Below, in pieces: positions 16,121-27,940 of a stretch of 64,000 nt of DNA (the stretch's first letter is position 1; each line of letters begins with the position of its first letter). The position numbers were made by a program, and so were the translations under genes. The stretch is from Bursaphelenchus xylophilus (lineage: Eukaryota; Nematoda; Chromadorea; Rhabditida; Aphelenchoididae): contig CAJFCV020000003.1 of NCBI GenBank assembly GCA_904066235.2, positions 2,976,001 to 3,040,000 of the forward strand, read 5' to 3'. The notes under the pieces are model-generated. The model saw nothing but the letters and a program-made list of their open reading frames with translations, was not told where the DNA came from and did not search any database.

Positions 16121-17810
16121 TCGAAACGTAACAGAATGAAATTTCAAAGCCGCAAGTTTTGCTGGTTTTGGAGCCAAATTGCGGCCGTAGTAGGCCGAAG
16201 ACGCTGATATTACACTAGGCACCCGTTTAAAAAAAGTGAATTAGTGATGTCGGAGTGAATTGACGTGACCTACACCATTCGAAACATAACAAAATGAAAT
16301 TTCAAAGCCGCAAGTTTCACCGGTTTTGGAGCCAAATTGCGGCCGTAGCATACCGAACACGCTGATATTACACTAGGCACCAATAAAAAATAATGTGAAT
16401 TAGTGATGTCGGAGTGAATTGACGTGACCTACACCATTCGAAACATAACAAAATGAAATTTCATAGCCGCAAGTTTTGCTGGTTTTGGAGCCAAATTGCG
16501 GCCGTAGCATACCGAACACGCTGATATTACACTAGGCACCCGTTTAAAAAATAAGTGAATTAGTGATGTCGGAGTGAATTGACGTGACCTACACCATTCG
16601 AAACATAACAAAATGAAATTTCATAGCCGCAAGTTTTGCTGGTTTTGGAGCCAAATTGCGGCCGTAGTAGGCCGAAGACGCTGATATTACACTAGGCACC
16701 CGTTTAAAAAAAGTGAATTAGTGATGTCGGAGTGAATTGACGTGACCTACACCATTCGAAACATAACAAAATGAAATTTCATAGCCGCAAGTTTTGCTGG
16801 TTTTGGAGCCAAATTGCGGCCGTAGTAGGCCGAAGACGCTGATATTACACTAGGCACCCGTTTAAAAAAAGTGAATTAGTGATGTCGGAGTGAATTGACG
16901 TGACCTACACCATTCGAAACGTAACAGAATGAAATTTCAAAGCCGCAAGTTTTGCTGGTTTTGGAGCCAAATTGCGGCCGTAGTAGGCCGAAGACGCTGA
17001 TATTACACTAGGCACCCGTTTAAAAAATAAGTGAATTAGTGATGTCGGAGTGAATTGACGTGACCTACACCATTCGAAACGTAACAGAATGAAATTTCAA
17101 AGCCGCAAGTTTTGCTGGTTTTGGAGCCAAATTGCGGCCGTAGTAGGCCGAAGACGCTGATATTACACTAGGCACCCGTTTAAAAAAAGTGAATTAGTGA
17201 TGTCGGAGTGAATTGACGTGACCTACACCATTCGAAACGTAACAGAATGAAATTTCAAAGCCGCAAGTTCTGCTGGTTTTGGAGCCAAATTGCGGCCGTA
17301 GTAGGCCGAAGACGCTGATATTACACTAGGCACCCGTTTAAAAAAAGTGAATTAGTGATGTCGGAGTGAATTGACGTGACCTACACCATTCGAAACATAA
17401 CAAAATGAAATTTCATAGCCGCAAGTTTCACCGGTTTTGGAGCCAAATTGCGCCCGTAGTAGGCCGAAGACGCTGATATTACACTAGGCACCCGTTTAAA
17501 AAATAAGTGAATTAGTGATGTCGGAGTGAATTGACGTGACCTACACCATTCGAAACGTAACAGAATGAAATTTCAAAGCCGCAAGTTTTGCTGGTTTTGG
17601 AGCCAAATTGCGGCCGTAGTAGGCCGAAGACGCTGATATTACACTAGGCACCCGTTTAAAAAATAAGTGAATTAGTGATGTCGGAGTGAATTGACGTGAC
17701 CTACACCATTCGAAACATAACAAAATGAAATTTCAAAGCCGCAAGTTTCACCGGTTTTGGAGCCAAATTGCGGCCGTAGCATACCGAACACGCTGATATT
17801 ACACTAGGCA

Positions 17811-19415
17811 CCAATAAAAAATAATGTGAATTAGTGATGTCGGAGTGAATTGACGTGACCAACACCATTCGAAACATAACAAAATGAAATTTCATAGCCG
17901 CAAGTTTTGCTGGTTTTGGAGCCAAATTGCGGCCGTAGCATACCGAACACGCTGATATTACACTAGGCACCCGTTTAAAAAATAAGTGAATTAGTGATGT
18001 CGGAGTGAATTGACGTGACCTACACCATTCGAAACATAACAAAATGAAATTTCATAGCCGCAAGTTTTGCTGGTTTTGGAGCCAAATTGCGGCCGTAGTA
18101 GGCCGAAGACGCTGATATTACACTAGGCACCCGTTTAAAAAAAGTGAATTAGTGATGTCGGAGTGAATTGACGTGACCTACACCATTCGAAACATAACAA
18201 AATGAAATTTCATAGCCGCAAGTTTTGCTGGTTTTGGAGCCAAATTGCGGCCGTAGTAGGCCGAAGACGCTGATATTACACTAGGCACCGGTTTAAAAAA
18301 AAAGTGAATTAGTGATGTCGGAGTGAATTGACGTGACCTATGCCATTCGAAACATAACAGAATGAAATTTCATAGCCGCAAGTTTTGCTGGTTTTGGAGC
18401 CAAATTGCGCCCGTAGCAGGCCGAACACGCTGATATTACACTAGGCACCGGTTTAAAATTAAAGTGAATTAGTGATGTCGGAGTGAATTGACGTGACCTA
18501 CACCATTCGAAACATATCTCAATGAAATTTCAAAGCCGCAAGTTTCGCCGGCTTTGGAGACAAATTGCGCCCGTACCAGGCCGAAGACGCTGATATTACA
18601 CTGGCACCAATAAAAAATAATGTGAATTAGTGATGTCGGAGTGAATTGACGTGACCAACACCATTCGAAACATAACAAAATGAAATTTCATAGCCGCAAG
18701 TTTTGCTGGTTTTGGAGCCAAATTGCGGCCGTAGCATACCGAACACGCTGATATTACACTAGGCACCCGTTTAAAAAATAAGTGAATTAGTGATGTCGGA
18801 GTGAATTGACGTGACCTACACCATTCGAAACATAACAAAATGAAATTTCATAGCCGCAAGTTTTGCTGGTTTTGGAGCCAAATTGCGGCCGTAGTAGGCC
18901 GAAGACGCTGATATTACACTAGGCACCCGTTTAAAAAAAAGTGAATTAGTGATGTCGGAGTGAATTGACGTGACCTACACCATTCGAAACATAACAAAAT
19001 TAAATTTCATAGCCGCAAGTTTTGCTGGTTTTGGAGCCAAATTGCGGCCGTAGTAGGCCGAAGACGCTGATATTACACTAGGCACCGGTTTAAAAAAAAA
19101 GTGAATTAGTGATGTCGGAGTGAATTGACGTGACCTATGCCATTCGAAACATAACAGAATGAAATTTCATAGCCGCAAGTTTTGCTGGTTTTGGAGCCAA
19201 ATTGCGCCCGTAGCAGGCCGAACACGCTGATATTACACTAGGCACCGGTTTAAAATTAAAGTGAATTAGTGATGTCGGAGTGAATTGACGTGACCTACAC
19301 CATTCGAAACATATCTCAATGAAATTTCAAAGCCGCAAGTTTCGCCGGCTTTGGAGACAAATTGCGCCCGTACCAGGCCGAAGACGCTGATATTACACTG
19401 GCACCAATAAAAAAT
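17811..19415. repeat. Higher-order 5-mer (796 bp) at the array edge
   Basis: The CCAATAAAAAAT junction variant occurs at 17,811, 18,607 and 19,404, about 796 bp apart (five monomers). The intervening units match in order, including ones with CCTATGCCATTCG, with GTTTAAAATTAAAG and with CATATCTCAATG. The third period is cut after CCAATAAAAAAT, which is where the array ends and unique sequence starts. Confidence 0.85.
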
Positions 19416-19891
19416 GCTTTGATTGAGTCTCGTAGTTTCTTGGTGTACTCGTGCCGATAATTGTACTATTAATATTTCAATCTTGGCAAAGGCCCTCTCT
19501 CTCTCTCTTTGCCCCTCTTTTGGATGGGGTCTGATTAGGCAGAAACGATCTCTGTTCATGTCAAAAATCCGTTGAAGTAAAACCGGCCAAATCTCATTTT
19601 ATTCAAAAAAAAATTACTCGTCTTTTATCATTTATCATAACAGACACCGTAGAAAAACAAATTAATGTGAAAAAGTCTTAAAAAATCACCTAAATTAAAC
19701 CTGTTTTACGGGACAGACATTCACAATGAAAAAAATTAAACTTTAATGGGCAAAAAAGCGATCCGTAGTACCTTGAAAATGGAATACCCGCTAAAAAATA
19801 AATTATTTACCCTACAATATAAAATACAGATAAAACCTATGATATTTGGAGTTGCACTATGATTGGTATGTGACCGGTGTTGTTCCACAAT
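19416..19891. other. Unique flank between satellite and AKAP10-like gene
   Basis: No satellite monomer is recognisable after 19,415. The stretch starts with GCTTTGATTGAGTCTCG, contains a short CT microsatellite near 19,495, and is otherwise AT-rich. It must hold the 3' untranslated region of the minus-strand AKAP10-like gene. I see no gene in it. Confidence 0.6.
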
Positions 19892-22800
19892 CTACCCGCT
19901 CATGTTCGCCTTTTTAGGTGTGGCCGGCAATGAATGAACGTTTTCTTGACTCATCACCATATTTCGAATATCCTCAACAATCAATCTGGCCATTTCGTAC
20001 GACTTCTCGTCTTCCTGGGCCATCGATTGTTTCAGATATTTATTCAGAACACCGCGAAATCCATTCTTTGGAGGCTCCTCCAAGTGGTACAATGAAGTGT
20101 CAAAGAGGCTTTCGTAACGGCCGAGGGGATCGATCCGGCCAAGAGCGCTCCTGAAATTCAAAAATTCGATTTTTTTATGGGTAAAATACGCGTGGTCCTA
20201 TGTACTCCGTTTTCAAAAAAAAATGTGAAAATACAGTGGAACCTTCGTAAAACAAACTCCCGTACAACGAAACCTGTACATAAAATTTTTGAGACAGCTA
20301 AAGACAATTTTGGGCCAAAATGAACCATAAAATCAAAAAAGCAATTTAAAAAGCCAAGACAACCACTTTTAAATCACGATCCTACGGCTTAGAAGACAAA
20401 ATGTCACAGGAATTTTGCTGTTTCTACTCGTAACAAGGGATTGGCAATAGTTTAAAATGATTAAATTGACATGTAAAATATATTCCAAACCACATTAAAA
20501 TTATTTATACATCGTTTCAAGAACGTGGGAGAACAAAAAATTCTGTGACATTTCGTCTTTCAAGCAGTAAAAGCGAGATTCAAATGCAGTCCTTTTGGTC
20601 GCATAATATTTTTTAACAAAATTTATTTGATTTTTTAAAGATGTTGAATTTCCAGCTCTTAATTTTTATCCCCAAATGTGAACGCTTTCTTGCATAAGCG
20701 TATTTTAAACCTACGGATTTCTCTTGCTTATCGATCCATCGCTACATTGCGAACTGCTTTCGTCATCGCCCAAAGTCGATGACGTACTTGTCGATCGGTG
20801 TTTGAAACGGTGATTAGAGTCGTGCCGAGAAGGCGTGGACAGAGCAGAGAATTGACCAGTCAACTTCGCCTTGGAATTGTCCAGAGAAAGCGCTGGAGAG
20901 TCTGGAGGTCGAGAGAACGTCGGCTCTGCCGGAAGAGAAGCTGAAAAATATTTTTATTCTTGACATAGGCAAAATGACGTATTTTACAATATATTTCGGC
21001 GAAATTCGTAGAAAGGCGGTTTGAAAAGTCACCAAACTTTCTTATTTTTATTTGCTAGATCCCGGTTCAAATGCACAGGACAAAGCGCAGAACGGCGGTA
21101 TGCACTCTCGCTAGCCGTTGTAGGGCTAAAATTTGGCATGGCAGTAGAATAGACAGTCAGCTTTCGGAAAATATAAATATCGTAGGAAACCCCGCATATT
21201 TTTTCAAAAAAAAATTATGAAATCAAAAAATTAAGTCAGAACGGGACCGAAAAACTTTACGCACCCCGATGCGGCATTTGTCATTTCCCCGTTGAGCCTT
21301 TAAAATGGCTTAACAGGAGATCCGTATTTTACAATTGACATTATAAAAATTGTTTATGTTCAAGGAATAGACCAAAAAATAACATTGCAGAGGTGTTGCC
21401 TTGCTCATTTCATTATTAAAATTGTCCCACTAAGCCGTTAAAAATGCTCGTTATCAGCCTGTCGGGAAAATACTGGCCACTCTGTCGCATCGAAAAATCG
21501 CTGAAAAAAAGAATTGTGTCGCGAAAAAATCGATTTTTTTCACTTCAGCGACGCAATCGGCGCAGCGACATTGCGCTCATTATTTTCCCGACAGACTGAT
21601 ATATACAGGGTTTGTTGAAGAAGAATTTATTGTATTTATTTTAGAGGTTATTAGGCCTTCTTCAATCATGTTTTGAAACTCTGTTTAGCCTTTTTTTAAA
21701 GCTCGTTGTCTCCTTACCTCTTTTGACCCTCAACTCTTTCTCCTGAACCACTCTTTCCTCCTCCATCTGCATAAATCTTTGGACTGATTTGCCCAACATA
21801 TCCACATAAGAATGATAGAGATCCGTCTTCATAAACAGTGGGATGTAATGCTGAAAAAAAAGAGTTTTTAAAATACGATTTCTTCAAAATTAGTCCAACA
21901 TACAGTCTCTAAAACAGCTTGTGCCGCATTCTTTGCTTTTGTAAAAACTCTATGCTGAGGTACCCGATCCTCACTGCAAATTTTTGTTTCCACATCAATC
22001 CTAATGGCACTGTCAAAATCCAAAGGATCCGTGGCTTGCAGTGATATGTACTTGTCGTAGATTACCATAGCGCTCTCTTGTAAATCGGCTTTTTCGTCGG
22101 ATACTTCGTCGTCGAAAGATTCGACGGCCAAGATAAACTCAATCAACTGACGTTTGTTTTTGGATTCGAGGAACTGAAAAAAATATAATAGAGTAATTTT
22201 TAAAATTACCAAAAAAGTTGGGTATTTTGCAAAATGATTTATTAGGTTGGACGGAAAGTCTTTGCCATTTTTTATCCAATTTTGAAATTTATTTTTTTCG
22301 CGCCAAGACCGCGTTAGCACATGTTAAGAGCTTCAAAAGAAGTCTTTTTAACAGTGCTAAAACAGTTTTCTATAAGGCCTTGTTAAACAAACCAGCCAAA
22401 CATTTCTACTTGTAGACCAAAGATGGGTAAATCTCTAAATTAAGTTCTCTGCTTGTACATGCTTAAGATGGCTGAGGGTTGTACTGTCAGATAGGGATGC
22501 CTGTCCCCTACCAACACCATATATTAGTGTTTGCCTTTTTCCATCAATGCAAGGAAAAATAGCAGCAGAAAAAAGGCAAAGGCTTTCCGTCCAACCTAAT
22601 ACAAGAAACCCGTGAACAGCAGAGATGTCTATAAGCAGCAATTTCTGAATTAAAAAAAACTTCTATTCAGCAGTAAGCCAAACAGAGCTACAAAAAAGCG
22701 CCTTGTGTTACTATTCCCTTTAAGTAAAGTCGATGGAGTGACTTTTGGCGTTTGCACTGTGCAGATAAAGTCAGGGTTTGAGCGATGGTGCAAAAAGCAA

Positions 22801-24842
22801 GAAATTGCACAGTGAAAAGTGAACTTTTGTTTTTGCACAGTGTAGACGCCGAAAAATCACTCCCGCGACTTTGCGGACGGATTAGTACACTACATGGGCA
22901 CTACGATGTCATAAGAGACCAAAATTCTCTGTAAAAAGTGAAGAAGTCTAACAATAAAAAACTATTCGCTTATTGCGCATTATTGCAAACATGCCCGCAT
23001 ATTTCCATCTTTACTTGAAATTTGGACGGTTGAGACCTCAAAAACCGTTCGTTACAAGGCATTTTCTTGTATAAAGTACCTTGAATAATAAGTAATAAAT
23101 CGACCGCTTTATCGTAGCGGAAGATAATTCAAGTACGACCTTGCGGCTTTTTTCAAATCTGCTTTAATTCCCGACGATTTTGGCCCGTGTTTTATAAGCA
23201 CAGCCCTCTAAAACATTGTCAAAAAAAGGGCTTTCAACCCTCTTCCAACTGGGCCGAAAGCCGGGCCGTGAGAGCCGCAAAGCTCAAATTTTTTATAGCC
23301 CTTTCGCCAAGGATACAAATAAAAAACAAAACCTGAAAAAATCACCTCAACAAACGGGCTGAGTAATCGATGGTCACTCAAAACGTCGATCAGCTCCACT
23401 GATCCAGTTTTGAAACATTCAACTTGATGCATAATAAAGTACGGGCTTTTCATGAAACCTTTGAAGTGAACGTTTTTCAACTGCTCCCATGCGTATTCCT
23501 GAGCCTTGGAAAAACAATTGCAAGTTGTGAGATTTTGAAAGTCTGCAAAAACAAGATTGGTCGGTAAAATACGCAATGAATTCTTCTTACCAATTGATTT
23601 TAGAACACTCGAAGGCAGCTGAAGTTTCTGTGGGGCGTCGGGAGAAAGATATGTGTGGCAAATGAGTTGAACTTCTTTTGGAATATCTAAAAAATACATT
23701 TGCGTTCAACTGGTGGGAGATAAAAAATCGAAAAAGGCGAGCGTACGTATTTTACAAATAAATAGTTTTCCATGGCTCCGTTTTTCGGCGGTATGGCCTA
23801 AAATTTACAATTCGCGGCCTTTTTATAATTGTTCATCCCAGGTTAACGACAGTAAAAAATTGATCAACACGATGTGCATGACAAGTGGACACTCACAAAC
23901 AAAGATTGTAAAATGTGCCTATAGGGTCTGGAAAAGCCGGTGAAAGCTTGGCGGATGGTCGGCGAAGGCTCGGCGGAGACTAGGCGAAGGCTTTTAGTTT
24001 GACGGTTTTTTTCTAATGAACGTTAGTTTTCTTGACTCTGAGCTACTGTAAAATAAATAGAAACAACCAAAAATGCCCCCGAAACACCAAACCCCGTAAG
24101 ATTTCCCGTATACCTTTGTATTGTTTTAGTAATACATATATGGAAAATGCCTCAAAAAAGTTGACAACCTCTTCGTAAACGTGGAAAATCTTGTTACTTC
24201 TGATAACTAATCCTTCTCCTGGCCACCCACACATATAAAATTGTAAATTGAGGCCACCTAAAGTATCGCCGACCCAAACTATCGCTTATTTTTAAATTGG
24301 CATCTCATCATGCATCAATGCGTCATTTTTAAAATTGCGAGATCGTAAACCATTTTCAAAGATTTGCTTTACAAATTTTTACTTATCATTTACAATAACT
24401 CACTTTTTTGCCATAGTTTACCCAATAAATTTACCATCCCCTCCACACTTATTACCCTGACAATCTCCAGCGCTTTGAAATCCCTCCAAATGGATCCAAA
24501 ACTTCAGCAAATTCGAAGCGCCATTCCTCTCCAAGTACCTCATAAAGTAAGTCATCGCCGAGAGCTCCGAAAACAGCTCTTCGAACCGTCTAATCACCGT
24601 TGGCGCATCAATTGAGTTCTGTTGAAAAACTGACGAACTGGCCTCTGCATCGTCAATTTCATCGAGTTCTTGGGAATTTGAAGGCTTCTTCAGTTTGGCT
24701 GAAAATTTTTTGAATTATTTAGTTTTGACTAGGCTTTGTTATGGATGTGGAAAACCTAAAAATCAATAAATTTTTTAATCAAAAGATTGAATTTACCTTT
24801 TTCTTTCAGTTTCCCGAGTAAACTGTGGATCTTTGTGGACAT
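19892..24842 (-). CDS. AKAP10/D-AKAP2-like dual RGS-domain PKA anchoring protein
   Basis: Eight exons join in phase into 489 codons: 24842-24797, 24698-24456, 23686-23591, 23542-23346, 22173-21904, 21850-21718, 20940-20715, 20150-19892. The first RGS-like domain (residues about 45-190) has the split layout of AKAP10, with the core LLKFWIHLEGF early and QVECFKTGSVELIDVLSD at the end. The second (about 190-320) has RQLIEFILAVESF, AMVIYDKYISLQATDPLDF and CSEDRVP. The last exon carries an amphipathic helix around KSYEMARLIVEDIRNMVM (about 453-470) at the position of the PKA regulatory-subunit binding helix of D-AKAP2. The mammalian C-terminal PDZ-ligand type of ending is not seen; the protein stops in ANMSG. 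Human AKAP10 is longer (about 660 residues), and the missing part is mostly linker. The start ATG (24842-24840) lies seven bases after TTTTTAG, a likely trans-splice acceptor. Known role: tethers PKA to membranes and binds Rab GTPases. That this protein does so is inferred. Confidence 0.9.
21107..21199. repeat. Dispersed repeat sharing CTCGCTAGCCGTT, copy 1
   Basis: About 90 bp containing CTCGCTAGCCGTT, AAATTTGG, ATGGCAGTAGA and TTTCGGAAAATATA in the same order as 60,562-60,665, with scattered mismatches. Nature unknown. Confidence 0.6.
21455..21598. mobile_element. Palindromic MITE, CTGTCGGGAAAATA family, copy 1
   Basis: Left end CAGCCTGTCGGGAAAATA; right end is the inverse of CAGTCTGTCGGGAAAATAAT. 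Internal parts (CTGTCGC and GCGACA) also pair, so the 144 bp can fold almost completely. It lies in an AKAP10-like intron. A second copy is at 51,274-51,421. Confidence 0.8.
22242..22599. mobile_element. Non-autonomous mariner-type element (358 bp) in AKAP10-like intron
   Basis: The left end TTAGGTTGGACGGAAAGTC is matched by an inverted copy at the right end (TTTCCGTCCAACCTAA). Terminal repeats are about 31 bp with one or two mismatches. TA duplications lie at 22,240-22,241 and 22,600-22,601. The TTAGGTTGG start is typical of mariner elements. There is no transposase reading frame inside, so it is a deletion derivative or MITE. It sits in the intron between exons 4 and 5 of the AKAP10-like gene. 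Confidence 0.9.
22721..22890. mobile_element. Fold-back repeat, CGCAAAGTCGCTGGAG family, copy 1
   Basis: AAAGTCGATGGAGTGACTTTTGGCG at the left is the inverse of CGCCGAAAAATCACTCC...CGACTTTGCGGACGG at the right, and CACTGTGCA pairs with TGCACAGTG inside. Related copies are at 44,746-44,946 and a half copy near 44,560. Probably a MITE; ends not sharply defined. Confidence 0.6.
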
Positions 24843-26189
24843 TTACGTGCTAAAAATTACTGTAGAATTAGAAAAATTTGTGAGCAAATTTTTTTGCTAA
24901 ATCGCGAGAAAAAGCGGATATCAAATGCAACTGTAAAGGAAGTAATCAAAAAAATTGCCATGAAAAAATTTTTTATTTGGAAATTTAGGGTAAAATACGG
25001 TCTTTTATAACGTTTTCGTTAACTTCAAAGAATAAATCTCAAAAGGAAATTTGAATGGCCTACTAAAATACTGTACAAATCATACTCAATACAGTATAAA
25101 ATAAGAAATTGTTTTTTAAAATACGACATCATCAACGTACAATGGAGGTCTGTGATAACCAAATAAAAAAATTACCACTGTTAAAATTGTTCAGTATATC
25201 AGTTAAAAATAAATTCTTTTTGCACAACTCATGGTAAAATACGTCATCAAAAAAAACTATGGCTAAAATACGGGTCTTTTAGAAATTTCTGCACAACTGT
25301 TAGCTATCTTTACATTCGAAAATATTTTTAGCCGTGTTTTTAATAAAAAATTGCGTATAAAAAAATTACGTTTTATGATAAAAAAACTTTAGACTGAAAA
25401 ATGATTTTTTGACTGTAAAATAAGGCAGCTACAATTTAGAGCCAAATATTTTTCCCTGTTGAAAATCTTCAGTGAGATTTATTTTTGTTTTTTTTTATTT
25501 TATCGTATTTTTTGAATAAAAAATATTTTTTCAATACTCAAAATCAAAACAGTTACAACATCCGATCCGGGAATTTAGTTAAAACTGATTTGAAAAAACC
25601 TGCTCAACACCAAAACAAATCCTTTCCCAAAAAAAGAGGAGAGAGAAACTGGAAAAAGCGGCGAAATGCCGATATTCCCCTTCCTTTCCCTTCTCTTCTC
25701 TTTTTTCTCCCCAAAATAAGTCCGGTATTATATTATTGTTTTCGAGAAATAAATTGAAAAAACCTCTCGCCTTCTAAGCCTCTCGAATTACGAGAACTGC
25801 GGGAGTGATAAAGATGATGACATGACTTCTAAAATTTATAAAGGCTGTGCCATCTATGTGGCCCGATTTGAATTGGCTATAACTTCTTTATTTCGTGGCC
25901 AAATTTGAAGATTCCTTTTTACGCTGAATCCTCAGAATCTCCCATTTTTTATAATACCAAATATGATATACCTTTTTTACGAAGCTACAGCAAAAAGTAA
26001 GCAAATTCAAATCGGGTATTATGCTTGGGCCTAGTATAATAAAAAGGCCAATAAAATAGAAAATAACTCTCAAACATTCTTCAAATTTTGCATGAATACT
26101 CTAAATAGGCCAGATATCAGCCCATCAAAAATTTGGCTCGATTTTTTGTTATGCAGCTGAATTACGCAACATTTTTTTCAAGGGAACAC

Positions 26190-26345
26190 ATAAAATGAGG
26201 AGAGACGGTTAGACAAAAAAACGTTTTCTTTTTACTATAAAATTCCGAAATTTTTTCAAAAATTTTTTAGAACCACCTCACTTGTTATAAATTCTAAAAT
26301 TAAACTTTTTTTCTCTGACCGTCTCTCCACATTTTGCATACTCTC
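26190..26345. repeat. Fold-back repeat, GAGGAGAGACGGTCAGA family
   Basis: AAAATGAGGAGAGACGGTTAGAC at the left pairs with CTGACCGTCTCTCCACATTTTGC at the right across a loop of about 80 bases. The same palindrome recurs at 36,695-36,785, and half copies occur near 42,766, 45,030, 50,180 and 54,830. It is often followed by a shared tail GATCGTTGAATATCTC. Confidence 0.65.
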
Positions 26346-26453
26346 TCGAAAAAAGATCGTTGAATATCTCTGTTGTGCCTGCAAATTTCGAGCTCAAATT
26401 TTCAGCAGTTGATATGCGGCCGATAGTAAATAAAAATGAAGAAAAATCGATTA

Positions 26454-27691
26454 CAGGGTGTCCCAAAAAAAATGCATGTTTTTTCCATCTGTCTTGACGA
26501 GAAAATGTTTAGGTCAGGCCAAAAGATTTTTGTACTGCTAAAATCTCCGTGTTTTTCTGCCCTAGTCATTTCAGTTTTGTGTTCATATCGATTAAGTAGC
26601 ATGGTTTTTTAAAATGTCAAACAAAGGAACTGCGATTTTGTCACTATTTTTGAGCCGTTCAGGTTGTAAATTTGCCCAGTATAGAAAGGACGTTGTGTCA
26701 AAAGTAATCACGCGATGTAAGGAGCTTGATAACGATAGTAAGCGTTCAGGACGTAAAGGAAAACGCACCGCCAGCGGTTCTGTCAACCGGGAGAACACCA
26801 ACAGCAAAACGCTATCTTCAAGAAAAACTTGCCTGTGAGATCGGCGTCAGCGACCGATCGGTCACCCGAATAGTCTATGATGAGCTACGCCTCACGCTGT
26901 ATAAGCTGTAAAAAGCTCAGATCTTTGAAGTAGACGGCAAGTGCGTGCGGCGCGAAAAATGTCGAAAACTCAAGGGCTGGGCCGCAACTCACAGACGTAA
27001 GCGCATTCGTTCGTGGTTCAATATTTGGCGGATGCACAACCACCAGAGCGATTGGATCTTCTTAGATTAGGCCCTCGGCATGTCGGCTAACGTCGAAAAC
27101 CGTCAAAATCCGGGCCGTCATCGCCTAAGGCGGAATTTCTCCCAGCGGCAAGAATTCCATGGTTTTCTCGGATCAAGGGGGCAAAATTTTAGCGCCGCGT
27201 TAATCTTGATTTTCCCGTACTTCTGTTGACTCAGCAGAACCTCGGCAATGCAAATTTGGCGTCCTTGCTAGACTCAGCTCCGGCTCACAAAGCAAAATCG
27301 ACTCAGGACCCGAAATGGGAACGATTTTCCCGATTTCACCCCGTCCGCAAAATGGCCGTCTGCTCGCCGGATCTGAATCCGATTGACTATATTTTTTTTT
27401 CAATTGGAGGCCATTGCCTGTGCTACACACCACAAAAGTTTGGAATGGCAAAGTAATCGTTGCGCCAAGAACGGGACCGATTTCCTCGAAAAAGGCTGCG
27501 GCCCCGAGCCCAAAATTTTAAGTTACTTTTGAAGCTCTATATCGCCCCCAAGGGCAGCCACTGTGAAACTGGCTTGATATGTTATCAATAATCCTTTATG
27601 TTAGTGATATCCATTGTTAGTTTGGCTAAATTTTGTTTGGTATATAAAATCTAGCCATAAAAATAACATGCATTTTTTTTGGGACACCCTG
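26454..27691 (+). mobile_element. Decayed Tc1/mariner transposon (1,238 bp)
   Basis: Terminal inverted repeats CAGGGTGTCCCAAAAAAAAT and its inverse (to 27,691) are nearly perfect. TA duplications flank at 26,452-26,453 and 27,692-27,693. The length suits a Tc1/mariner element. The interior encodes remnants of a transposase on the plus strand in several frames. The ends are better preserved than the gene, so the element may have been mobilised in trans after losing its own enzyme, or it is simply old. Confidence 0.92.
26614..27570 (+). pseudogene. Tc1/mariner transposase pseudogene
   Basis: Recognisable fragments appear in order. An N-terminal segment is followed by a frameshift into a helix-turn-helix part reading CEIGVSDRSVTRIV (near 26,835), then LYKL and KCRKLKGWAATHRRKRI (near 26,955), then, after further stops and shifts, LLDSAPAHKAKSTQ (near 27,255) and the catalytic-region signature CSPDLNPIDYIFF (near 27,360). 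At least three frame changes and several stops separate them, so no functional protein can be made. Family membership rests on these motifs and on the terminal repeats. The original product would be a DDD/DDE-type transposase of about 340 residues. Confidence 0.85.
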
Positions 27692-27940
27692 TATACTATC
27701 AACAATTTATTTTTTTAAAATACGCCAAATTGCCATGATATCACTCAAAAAAAATCGATTTTTTTATCCAAATTTATTCCCAAAGCAACGACAAACTTCC
27801 CAAAAATAGCCTCTACCTCTTTCTTCACCCGTTTACTATTCATTTATTCGATTCCCCGACGCATTTTTTCCCCAAATCATCAACAAATCTCAAGGATAAT
27901 ATAAAATTTTACCCAAGGAAGTGCAAAAAAGTAATCGTGA

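Larger units (their letters stand above)
1..19415. repeat. Satellite DNA array, ~159 bp monomer, about 122 copies
   Basis: A single head-to-tail array fills the first 19.4 kb and starts mid-monomer, so it continues beyond the left edge. Each monomer carries the near-invariant block GTGAATTAGTGATGTCGGAG, then TGACCTACACCATTC, then GCCGCAAGTTT, then GCTGATATTACACTAGGCAC, and ends in an A-run of variable length, which makes units vary by a few bases around 159. Variants are diagnostic: CGAAACGTAACAGAATG versus CAAAACATAGCAAAATG, GTAGCAGGCCGAACACG versus GTACCAGGCCGAAGACG, and a rare GTAGCATACCGAACACG form. Reverse-strand 60-codon open frames recur every one or two monomers only because the repeat recurs. 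No gene or other insertion interrupts the array. The right edge is sharp at about 19,415. Confidence 0.98.

Noticed and set aside
1..19415. CRISPR-like periodicity
   Set aside because: The whole unit repeats with no unique spacers, and the surroundings are eukaryotic; it is satellite DNA.
494..19559. Repeated 60-113 codon reverse frames starting MLCFEWCRS
   Set aside because: They recur at multiples of the 159 bp monomer, differ by the monomer variants, and overlap monomer boundaries; they are a by-product of the satellite.
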